The translations under genes were made by a program, and so were the position numbers. A stretch of 64,000 bases of DNA. Source: Tuwongella immobilis (GTDB lineage Bacteria > Planctomycetota > Planctomycetia > Gemmatales > Gemmataceae). The stretch spans positions 1-64,000 of the forward strand of contig NZ_LR593887.1 in NCBI RefSeq assembly GCF_901538355.1, read 5' to 3'. Shown here piece by piece: positions 51,680 through 59,103 of the stretch. The first letter of the stretch is position 1. Each line of letters starts with the position of its first letter. The notes beneath the pieces were generated by a model. It searched no databases. It saw nothing but the letters and a program-made list of their open reading frames with translations, and was not told the DNA's origin.

Positions 51680-52753
51680 TCAGGCGGCGATTCGCAACAC
51701 CGGTTGAACCGGCGGAGCGGTGTGCAGCAGGATTTCGATGCCGTTGACCAATCGGTCGGGGCCACGGCCATCGATGAGTTGTCGGGCACAGCGGCTCATG
51801 CCGAAGCGTTCGAGCGGATCGCTGAGCAAGAGTTGCACGGAGTGCCGCAGCGCGGTGGCTGGCACATGGGCCGCTTCGCCCAGGTACGTCGCCGCTCCTT
51901 CTTCGTCGAGTCGGGCCGCGTTCAGCACATGATGCGGCGCCTGGGCGAGGATAAATTGCGGGATGCCGACACAGGCCATTTCCAGCGACCAGCCATCGCC
52001 ACTGGTGACGGCGAAATGCGCTCGTGGCAATCGGGTCGAGAGTTCGGCGGTTTCGGTCAGGATTTCCAATCGCGTGCCGTGTTCGGCAGCCAGTGCCTTC
52101 AGCTCTTCCAGTTGCGGGTGGTGGCTGCGGACGGCGACCGAAATCTTGTCAATTCGCGTGGTGCCAAGCAATTCCTTGGTGCGAATCAGCGATTGGGTTT
52201 TGTCGTTGTCGCCCATGGCAATCAGGGCACGGAACGGCTGCACCGGGTCGATGGCACGGATCGGCCGTTGTCGGCGGAAGACCGACCGCACGAGCGGGTA
52301 ACGCGATCCGAGCAGCATTTGCGTGCCGCGTTGGATGCGATACGCCTTGGCGGATGGTCCCAGCAGCGGGTTGATGACCAGCCGCGAGGGATTGCAAATG
52401 CTGGCTTCGCTATCGAGCGTGACGACCATGGTGCCGGTGGAAGCGAGTTCCTTCAGGTACCCTTCGGTGACGCCGGGAATGGCGACTACAACTGCGGCGG
52501 CGTTGAGTCGGCGAATTTCGCGAATCGTTTCGTTGCAGTCATCGGGGCTACCGGCGACTGTTTCCGCTTGGATTGCTTCGTTTCCGCCGCGTTGAATCGA
52601 CGCGAACAGCGGGAACGGATCCAAGCGACTCATGAGATAGGTGCCCCGACGGCGGCGTTGCATTGCCGACGCCAGTGTCAGGCACTGATAGAAGCTCTCG
52701 TATCCGAGATCCGAATTGGCATCACAGCGAAAAAGAATCGGGGTTCGATTCAT
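51680..52753 (-). CDS. PseG/SpsG-like nucleotide-sugar hydrolase or glycosyltransferase-like protein
   Basis: 357 residues. The opening ILFRCDANSDLGYESFYQCLTLA resembles the R-x-D-x-x-x-x-x-G-H start of PseG, but the conserved His is Tyr here. The C-terminal half has ELSTRLPRAHFAVTSGDGWSLEMACVGIPQFIL, the GT-B-like nucleotide-binding part of the family. PseG removes UDP from a pseudaminic acid precursor; the altered N-terminal motif makes that exact reaction doubtful. No other sialic or pseudaminic acid genes are nearby. The start at 52753 begins the family-like sequence. Confidence 0.68.
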   Translation of the reverse strand: MNRTPILFRCDANSDLGYESFYQCLTLASAMQRRRRGTYLMSRLDPFPLFASIQRGGNEAIQAETVAGSPDDCNETIREIRRLNAAAVVVAIPGVTEGYLKELASTGTMVVTLDSEASICNPSRLVINPLLGPSAKAYRIQRGTQMLLGSRYPLVRSVFRRQRPIRAIDPVQPFRALIAMGDNDKTQSLIRTKELLGTTRIDKISVAVRSHHPQLEELKALAAEHGTRLEILTETAELSTRLPRAHFAVTSGDGWSLEMACVGIPQFILAQAPHHVLNAARLDEEGAATYLGEAAHVPATALRHSVQLLLSDPLERFGMSRCARQLIDGRGPDRLVNGIEILLHTAPPVQPVLRIAA

Positions 52754-53274
52754 GTACGTTTCCGTTCGCACAGGGTAATGGGGGTTGCCCTGGCTGATCG
52801 CGGCGCATTCGACTGATTTGGTGCGCAGGGTCTCCGCAGACAACGCCACAGGGGAAAGGGAGTTGCCGACAGACGCGACCCAGCCGCCTCAAGACTGGGG
52901 ACGCGAGGACCAGACGCAGTCGATCAGGGATTGCGAGTCCGTGAAAAAGCCACAATCAGCGACCGGAAGCGAAAACGGATGGAACGCCGCGGATGGTGAT
53001 TCCGAGGGGTGGACAAGTTCGACGGCTGTGGGGACAGCGAGTCGGCTTGCAAGTTCGTGCAGTGGAGCAGCGAATCCATTCGTTACGCCTCTTCTCAATC
53101 GAGGCCATCCATGACCTCGTTTGCTGACGGTTCCGACATCAGCGAGCGGAATCGTAATCCAATTTGGCCCAATCGCGGAAGGCCACTTTTTCACCGGATT
53201 TTCTTCGGTGCCTGCCCCCGTGCCTACTCCGAAGTGGTCGCCGCAACACCCCAGCGCAAGGCGAGTTAGGCATG

Positions 53275-53460
53275 TCACCCGACCCGCACGGGCATGTCCA
53301 ACTCACCCCCCTGTCACACACCGCGTCTGCACCCATCACGCACGCCCCACCACGCACCCCTGTGGCACCTCCACCATGCACTCACGCCCGCAACCTGTGC
53401 ATCTGCCAGCACCCCGCACGCACCCAACGGAATACCGGCACACACCCACACGCCTGCCGT
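53275..53460. repeat. C/A-rich low-complexity tract
   Basis: Over 180 bases (53281-53460) the plus strand has about 90 C and 32 G, with many CACGC, CACCC and CACAC units. It lies upstream of the parS-like site. It may be a structural or single-strand-prone segment; no coding role is seen. Confidence 0.5.
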
Positions 53461-53695
53461 GCGGATGACCGAGTGCAATCTCACGAGCGGGAGGCGATTC
53501 GCTGGGTAAACTTGGCTTGCGGCACTTTGAAAAATATGGTTCCCATGGGGGACACTCAGACCAAGGGCACGGATTCGCCCAGGTCGGATGGGTCGTTCGG
53601 AACGGGCCGATTGCTCATGGTGGCAACTGTTGTCGCCATTGGCAGCGATCGCCCCCGCGGATCGGCGAAGCCATGACTTTGCCGGTCGCGGGGAA

Positions 53696-53711
53696 TGTTC
53701 CATGTGGAACG
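53696..53711. promoter_or_regulatory. parS: parS-like centromere site
   Basis: TGTTCCATGTGGAACG matches the bacterial parS consensus TGTTTCACGTGAAACA in its near-palindromic GTTYCA-YGTG-RAAC form, with inverted arms GTTCCA / TGGAAC. It lies about 95 bases upstream of parB, a usual location. ParB binding is inferred. Confidence 0.65.
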
Positions 53712-53806
53712 ACTGCCCCGGCTGCGCACTTTGACACATCCACCAGGATTTGTCACACTCTCAACCAGACGGGCGAAGAGCGAATTCTCACGGAGGATCT
53801 TGCGAA

Positions 53807-54712
53807 ATGGAACCGAAATCTCGTCTGGGACGCGGCCTGGACGCCCTCATCGGCGGAATGGAATCGGGCGATGGCACCGCCACCGCGACCGAACCCGGCC
53901 AGACAGCCACCGTCGAAGTCGGCCGCATTCAGCAAAATCCCTATCAACCCCGCAAGCGGTTCGACACTGAAGAACTCGAACAACTCACCAGCAGCATCCG
54001 CAACCATGGCGTGTTGCAACCGCTGGTGGTGCGACAAACCAGCGAGGGATTCCAACTCATCGCCGGGGAACGCCGCCTGCGAGCCGCCCAAGAAGCCGGC
54101 CTCGACAAGGTGCCCGTGCATGTCGTTGATTTCAACGACCAGCAGATTTTTGAAGCCTCGCTGGTGGAAAATATCCAACGCAGCGACCTCAACCCCATCG
54201 AAAAGGCCCAGGGATTCAAAGACTACCTGGAACGCTTCTCGATGACGCAGGATCAACTGGCCGCCAAGATCGGCATCGATCGCACCAGTATTTCCAACCT
54301 CATCAACCTGCTGCACCTGCCGCACGAGGTCCAAGACGCGGTGCGGACCAATCAGGTCTCGCTAGGGCACGCCAAGATTTTGAAGGGGTTGGGCGATCCC
54401 GATCTGCAGATTCGGCTGTGCAAAGAAGTCACCATGAAGGGCCTGTCGGTGAAGGCTCTGGAGCAGATTGCCAAGCAGGCAAAGGCCGAGGCCGAGAACG
54501 CCGCCGCCAAGAGCGACGCCACCGAGACAGTCGAAACCACCACGACGGTGATTGAAAAGACCCCGCACGTTCTGGGCATCGAAAACGAACTGCGGCAGAA
54601 GTTCAGCGTCAAAGTCGCAGTGAAACTGAAGGCCAAAGACAAGGGCCAAATCGTCATCGGCTTCGATTCCAACGACGATTTCGAGCGGATCATGGAAATG
54701 CTCCGCCGCTGA
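53807..54712 (+). CDS. parB: Chromosome partitioning protein ParB
   Basis: 301 residues. The opening KSRLGRGLDALIGG is typical. The ParB/Srx CTPase domain shows IQQNPYQPRKRFDTEELEQL, the GERRLRAAQ motif and ENIQRSDLNPIEKA. A helix-turn-helix follows (DQLAAKIGIDRTSISNLINLL), and a C-terminal dimerisation domain ends IMEMLRR. It loads at parS and spreads for chromosome segregation. The ATG at 53807 has GGAGG 9 bases upstream; the 19 residues of the longer frame are not ParB-like. No parA is found in the window. Confidence 0.94.
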   Translation: MEPKSRLGRGLDALIGGMESGDGTATATEPGQTATVEVGRIQQNPYQPRKRFDTEELEQLTSSIRNHGVLQPLVVRQTSEGFQLIAGERRLRAAQEAGLDKVPVHVVDFNDQQIFEASLVENIQRSDLNPIEKAQGFKDYLERFSMTQDQLAAKIGIDRTSISNLINLLHLPHEVQDAVRTNQVSLGHAKILKGLGDPDLQIRLCKEVTMKGLSVKALEQIAKQAKAEAENAAAKSDATETVETTTTVIEKTPHVLGIENELRQKFSVKVAVKLKAKDKGQIVIGFDSNDDFERIMEMLRR

Positions 54713-54720
54713 TCGCACAC

Positions 54721-54753
54721 GCCGCCCGGCGGAAGTCCGCTTCCCTGGGCGGC
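54721..54753 (+). terminator. Possible terminator after parB
   Basis: GCCGCCC (54721-54727) pairs with GGGCGGC (54747-54753), with an inner GCGGAAG/CTTCC-type extension. No T run follows. It starts 9 bases after the parB stop. Confidence 0.38.
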
Positions 54754-54814
54754 ACCGGATGACCGGCCTGAGAATCGGAATCGTCAGAATCCGACAGATT
54801 TGAAAAAACGAACC

Positions 54815-54842
54815 TTTTCTTCTCGGCGGTGTCGGTTACAAT
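54815..54842 (+). promoter_or_regulatory. Possible promoter of the tRNA gene
   Basis: TACAAT at 54837-54842 is a near-perfect -10 box about 33 bases before the tRNA. The -35 candidate TTTTCT (54815-54820, 16-base spacer) is weak. Confidence 0.45.
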
Positions 54843-54874
54843 ACAAACACATTCGCTCGCAAGAGTGACATGTT

Positions 54875-54949
54875 CGGGGTGTAGCTCAGCTTGGCTAGAG
54901 CGCCTGCTTTGGGAGCAGGAAGTCGCAGGTTCAAATCCTGTCACCCCGA
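54875..54949 (+). tRNA. tRNA-Pro (anticodon TGG)
   Basis: Complete cloverleaf: acceptor stem CGGGGTG / CACCCCG, D stem GCTC / GAGC, anticodon stem CCTGC / GCAGG with loop TTTGGGA giving anticodon TGG, T loop TTCAAAT, discriminator A. CCA is not encoded. An open frame that runs through this gene from 54829 is not real in that part. Confidence 0.96.
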
Positions 54950-54967
54950 TTCCGCTGAAACTCATGC

Positions 54968-54998
54968 ACCCCTCGACTACACCGTCGAGGGGTGTTTT
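54968..54998 (+). terminator. Rho-independent terminator of tRNA-Pro
   Basis: Perfect 10-base stem ACCCCTCGAC (54968-54977) / GTCGAGGGGT (54984-54993), a 6-base loop, then GTTTT. It is 18 bases after the tRNA. Confidence 0.85.
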
Positions 54999-55137
54999 CG
55001 TTGATCCCGGTTGTTCGCCGATCCACTCCAAAATCCAACTCATCGCCCACCCCCGCGACGCAATCGTCGTGGGGGTGATTCATTCGTATGATTCCAATGT
55101 CGCTTGGGAATTCCGATCCGCACCTCGAGGATGGGCC

Positions 55138-56010
55138 ATGGTGGAAAAATCAAAACGGTCAGATTGGTGTGGTTTACTCTGGGTAATCGTTCCATGGGGT
55201 GTGATGATAGGGATTTTTCTCTTGTCGGTCCGGACGATTCTTTTCGATACGGATCCTGCGACTGTGGAGCGGGTTACGAATGCTTTGTCGCAGTTGGGAA
55301 CGTTCGGAGACATGTTCGGTGTGGTGACTTGTTTATTTACGGGCTTGGCGGTTTACTACGCGAATCGAGCATACGTAGCTCAGCGACTCGAAATGGATCG
55401 CACTGCAAAATCATTCGCGCTCCAAACTAAACTGAATGCATTTCAGTCGATGGTTGGGTTCTATCGCGAGCGATTCAAGGATGCTGACAAACCAGATGAT
55501 CGTGTTGAACTCGGACGCTCACTCGGTTTCCAAGATTTGGTTATTGCGGTGACGAATCAACTATGTTCAGAAGATCTGTTGCGTCAGAGTTTGAATATTC
55601 AAGATTCGTGGACTGAGCACCTCGAGCAGATTGATCAATATAAGGCGAATTTGCAGGATGTTTTGAATCGCTCTCAATTCGTTTTGATGGTGCCGATTCT
55701 CTTGAATTCTGTTGAAACGCTTTCGCGGATGGTGATTCTCGCGCAATACGGAGATCGTCCTTCGAATGCTCCACGGATTCGAAGAATCGGAGACTATTTT
55801 CGGAATCTGCATAGCAGAATCGCTGCGCCGAACAACCGGCAAGCTTCTCAAATGAATCAACCCGATCGTGCGAAGCAAATGGCTTCAAAGATCGAACCGT
55901 GTTTGAACTTCGTGTTGGGAAAATTGGCGGAGCCTGTCCCCATGGAGGAACTTTCGAAGATTGACGAGGAGCTGAACAATCTAATTGACAATTCAACTAC
56001 CCGACTTTGA
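55138..56010 (+). CDS. AT-rich two-helix membrane protein of unknown function
   Basis: 290 residues. Two N-terminal transmembrane helices (about 12-33 and 58-80) are followed by a soluble helical domain with coiled-coil character. No family recognised; the layout resembles small phage-defence or stress membrane proteins with a short loop between two helices and a cytoplasmic tail. The G+C in sampled 60-base stretches is about 42-45 percent, well below the neighbours. Together with its place just behind a tRNA gene, this suggests acquisition by transfer. No integrase or attachment repeat was found. The start at 55138 follows GAGG. Confidence 0.7.
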   Translation: MVEKSKRSDWCGLLWVIVPWGVMIGIFLLSVRTILFDTDPATVERVTNALSQLGTFGDMFGVVTCLFTGLAVYYANRAYVAQRLEMDRTAKSFALQTKLNAFQSMVGFYRERFKDADKPDDRVELGRSLGFQDLVIAVTNQLCSEDLLRQSLNIQDSWTEHLEQIDQYKANLQDVLNRSQFVLMVPILLNSVETLSRMVILAQYGDRPSNAPRIRRIGDYFRNLHSRIAAPNNRQASQMNQPDRAKQMASKIEPCLNFVLGKLAEPVPMEELSKIDEELNNLIDNSTTRL

Positions 56011-56239
56011 AGCATCCTGTTACCTTTGACTTGGAATCCTTCGCTCGCGTGGAATTGAGGAATGTTCGTTGATCGGCTCCTCCCCCCCGGCCAGCCCACG
56101 TTGTGGCTGGCCGATTGCGTGTTCCCGGTGTCTCGTCGGGTCGTCATTTTGCGGAATCCGGGGAATCGGACATGGCATCGGGGAAATCGTGTTCGGTAGA
56201 CTGGGGTGGGGTCGAATGGCCCGAGTTGGGGGAACGATC

Positions 56240-56581
56240 ATGGCGGCATCACCGCGGTTGGCGGAGCGAATTCGGGAGATGCTGGCGGGGCGAGGCATCG
56301 TGGAGAAACGGATGTTCGGCGGTGAGGCATTCTTCCTCAACGCCAACATTCTCGCGGCGGTCTGGGATGAGCGGCTCGTGCTGCGGCTCGGGGCCGAGGA
56401 GGCTGAGATCGCACTGCGGGAGCGGCATGTGCGGCCCTTCGATCTGACCGGCAAAGCGATGCGGAATTGGGTCGTCGTCGATGCGGCGGGAATCGCCCGC
56501 GACGATGAACTTGACTATTGGCTGCTGCGGGCGTGGCGGTTTGTCGAGACGCTGCCACCACCGAGGCCGCGCCGAAAATGA
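56240..56581 (+). CDS. TfoX N-terminal domain protein
   Basis: 113 residues matching the TfoX N-terminal domain: LAERIREMLAGRGIVEKRMFGGEAFFLN followed by RLVLRLGAEEAE, RHVRPFDLTGKAMRNWVVVD and YWLLRAWRFVETLPP. In gamma-proteobacteria TfoX regulates competence; stand-alone N-domain proteins are widespread and of unknown function. The start at 56240 gives the family length; 56216 is a possible alternative. Confidence 0.82.
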   Translation: MAASPRLAERIREMLAGRGIVEKRMFGGEAFFLNANILAAVWDERLVLRLGAEEAEIALRERHVRPFDLTGKAMRNWVVVDAAGIARDDELDYWLLRAWRFVETLPPPRPRRK

Positions 56582-56865
56582 CGGCGGCACCCGTGAATTG
56601 CGGTGCGGTTGGAGGGGTGGGAGCCGTTGATCGGCGGGCGATTCTCCGGTCATGGAATCTTGAAGCGCGGCGAACGACTCCATACCATCGTCCTAAGTGA
56701 AAAAATTCCCGAGAATCGGGAGCGGGGTTTGGCCCAACGACCGAGTCGAATGCCGGGACGAATTCGGGGGCGACCGCGTGAGTCGGTTCGGGGGCCGGTT
56801 CGGGGGCGGGTTCGGCATGGCGGAGATGCCGCGACGATCGACTCGCAATTATCGAGATCACCACC

Positions 56866-58020
56866 ATGGCTGATGCATTTCATTCCGAGTTTCCCTCCAT
56901 CGACCACCTTCGGGATCAGGCTCGTCGGCGTATGCCACGATTCGCCTACGAATACCTGGAAGGCGGCTGCTTCTCGGAAATCAACCTGCGGCGGAACACG
57001 GACGAGATTCGCCAATTCCAACTCCGCCCGTGGTACCTGCAAGACTATCCCGGATCGAACCTCAAGACGGAACTCTTCGGCGTCACCTACGATGCCCCGT
57101 TCGGAATCGCGCCGATTGGCCTGCAAGGGTTGATGTGGCCCGGCTCGACGGAGATTCTTGCCAAGGCGGCGCATCAGCACAATATCCCGTTCATTCTTAG
57201 CACCGTCGGTACCGCCAGCATTGAAACCGTCGCCGAGCTGACGGAAGGCAAGGCGTGGTTCCAACTGTATCATCCGGCGGAAACCGAGCTGCGGGATAAG
57301 CTGCTGGAACGCTGTGCGGCGGCGAAGTTTCCCGTGCTGGTGGCGCTGGCGGATACGCCGACCTTCGCCTATCGCCCGAAGGAAATTCGCAACGGCCTGT
57401 CGATTCCACCTCGGATGTCGCTGCGGAATATCCTGCAAATGCTGGGTTGCCCGTCGTGGTGCATGGGGCAGTTGCTGAAGGGTGCCCCCGAATTCAAGAC
57501 GATGAAGCCGTACATTCCCAAGGGGCTGAGCATGAAGCACCTGGGGCTGTTCATGAACAAGACATTCTCGGGCCGCCTGACGCCGACCAAGCTGAGCCAA
57601 CTGCGCGATCGCTGGAAGGGCAAACTGATCGTCAAGGGCATCGTCAACGAGCAAGACGCCGAGACCGCGTTGTCGATTGGTGTTGATGGCTTCATCGTCT
57701 CCAATCACGGTGGCCGCCAACTCGACGCCGGGCAATCGACGATTCGCCCCCTGGTGGACTTGGTGAAGAAGTTCGGCGACCGCACGACGGTGATGATCGA
57801 CAGCGGCTTCCGCAGCGGTCCGGATGTGGCCATTGCCTTGGCCATTGGCGCGAAGTTCGCATTCATGGGCCGATCGTTCATGTACGGTGTGGGTGCGTTG
57901 GGCAATCGCGGCGGCGATCACACCATCATCATGCTCAAGCGGCAGCTGCAACAGGTGATGGAACAGGTGGCTTGTCCCACCGTCGATCAATTCCCGCGCC
58001 ATCTCGTGACCTCGGCATGA
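56866..58020 (+). CDS. FMN-dependent alpha-hydroxy acid dehydrogenase/oxidase
   Basis: 384-residue TIM-barrel flavoenzyme of the L-lactate dehydrogenase / glycolate oxidase family. Visible are APIGLQGLMWPGSTEILAKAA, LSTVGTASIETV, the FMN-phosphate and catalytic segment VKGIVNEQDAE, and the signature SNHGGRQLD with the active-site His. It oxidises a short (S)-2-hydroxy acid. The segment at about 170-235 is divergent from LldD, so the exact substrate is open. Confidence 0.88.
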   Translation: MADAFHSEFPSIDHLRDQARRRMPRFAYEYLEGGCFSEINLRRNTDEIRQFQLRPWYLQDYPGSNLKTELFGVTYDAPFGIAPIGLQGLMWPGSTEILAKAAHQHNIPFILSTVGTASIETVAELTEGKAWFQLYHPAETELRDKLLERCAAAKFPVLVALADTPTFAYRPKEIRNGLSIPPRMSLRNILQMLGCPSWCMGQLLKGAPEFKTMKPYIPKGLSMKHLGLFMNKTFSGRLTPTKLSQLRDRWKGKLIVKGIVNEQDAETALSIGVDGFIVSNHGGRQLDAGQSTIRPLVDLVKKFGDRTTVMIDSGFRSGPDVAIALAIGAKFAFMGRSFMYGVGALGNRGGDHTIIMLKRQLQQVMEQVACPTVDQFPRHLVTSA

Positions 58021-58077
58021 TCGATCCGCGGTAGCAGTCAGGACACTCGACGGGAGAAGTGTGGGAATTCGGGTAAT

Positions 58078-58093
58078 CGTTCCGCGCGGAACA
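58078..58093. promoter_or_regulatory. Palindromic parS-like site
   Basis: CGTTCCGCGCGGAACA contains the perfect 14-base palindrome GTTCCGCGCGGAAC. The outer GTTCC/GGAAC arms equal those of the site at 53696 but the centre is CGCG instead of ACGT/ATGT. It may be a weak parS, another regulator site, or chance. Confidence 0.35.
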
Positions 58094-58159
58094 TTTATGG
58101 CCCGGATCTTGAGGGAGATACTCGAGATCCGGGTCTTCTGCCATTCGGGGAGAGATTCC

Positions 58160-59005
58160 GTGCTGTCGAATTCGCCACGCCTGCTCGCGATTGGGATGGT
58201 CGGATTGCTCCTGATCGGGCTTTTACCGATGCGATTACAAGCCGCAGATGCGAAGCTGCCGGGCAAGTCGCTCTGGCCCGATGCCCCGATTTGGGTGGCG
58301 ACCCCAGCCGGAGCGAATGCCGATGGGGCGAATGCCGATGGCGCGGATGCGATCTTTCCGCAGTCGTGGCAGAAGCCGCCGATTTCGGCGCGTGGCAAGC
58401 CGATTGCGGATGCCGAGTGGCCGCGGGTTAAAGCGATGCTGCAACGAGCGCTGGCCAAGTATCCGCCTGCGGTGCTGAAGCGGCACTTGGAAGCGGTCTA
58501 TCTGGTGGAGGATTTGGAATACAACGATGTCCGCACCGGTGGGACCAATTCGCGGACGGCGGTTTATCTCAGTGTCGGCAGTGTGAAACGTGGCTACACC
58601 GATGCCCATCTGGAGCGGGTGTTCCATGCCGAGTTCTCCAGCATTCTCTATCGCAATGCGCGGAAGTCGTTTGATGCGGCGGCGTGGGAAGCGGTCAATC
58701 CAGCGCGGTTTTCCTATCAGGGCAACGGTGTCGATGCGGTCAAAAATCGCAAGGCCGGGACGCAAGTGCTGGCCCAATACAATGCCCAAGGATTTCTGTC
58801 GCAGTATTCGCAATCCAACCGGGAGAATGATTTCAATGCCTTCGCCGGGATGCTGTTCCTGGGCGATACCGCAGGGTGGAAGGCGTGCGATGAATACCCA
58901 TCGCTGCGAATCAAACGGCAATTGGCGATCGCGTTCTATCAGCAAATCGATCCGATGTTCACGGAGTCATTCTTCCGCAACTTGCAGGGGAAGAAGTCTC
59001 GATGA
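58160..59005 (+). CDS. Exported protein resembling a zinc metallopeptidase
   Basis: 281 residues with a signal peptide (about 1-30, ending RLQAADA). The middle contains ERVFHAEFSSILYRNA, which looks like a family metal motif of the HHEFSS type with one His changed to Ala. This is followed by NDFNAFAGMLFLGD, where the Glu/Asp could complete a site. It may be an altered or inactive metallopeptidase. The GTG at 58160 has GGGAGAG upstream and gives a clean signal peptide; an ATG at 58097 is the alternative. Confidence 0.62.
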   Translation: MLSNSPRLLAIGMVGLLLIGLLPMRLQAADAKLPGKSLWPDAPIWVATPAGANADGANADGADAIFPQSWQKPPISARGKPIADAEWPRVKAMLQRALAKYPPAVLKRHLEAVYLVEDLEYNDVRTGGTNSRTAVYLSVGSVKRGYTDAHLERVFHAEFSSILYRNARKSFDAAAWEAVNPARFSYQGNGVDAVKNRKAGTQVLAQYNAQGFLSQYSQSNRENDFNAFAGMLFLGDTAGWKACDEYPSLRIKRQLAIAFYQQIDPMFTESFFRNLQGKKSR

Positions 59006-59103
59006 ATTCGCCCTACCATGCTGGCAACTCGGGGTGGAATGCGGTCTAATCGCATGCTGGTGAGTTTGCGGATTCGGTTGATGCACCCCGCGAGATTGTC
59101 AGC

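Larger units (their letters stand above)
52754..53806. other. Long intergenic region upstream of parB
   Basis: About 1050 bases between divergent genes. Its right part holds the C-rich tract and a parS-like site listed separately. The left part (52754-53270) has only Arg/Ser/Thr-rich frames on both strands; a minus-strand frame at 52889-53278 was considered and not accepted. Confidence 0.5.

Noticed and set aside
52889-53278. 129-codon minus-strand frame upstream of parB
   Set aside because: Low-quality composition, no ribosome binding site, and a competing frame of the same quality on the other strand.
54829-55137. N-terminal extension of the membrane protein gene through the tRNA
   Set aside because: The frame covers the complete tRNA-Pro and its terminator. 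A good start with GAGG exists at 55138.
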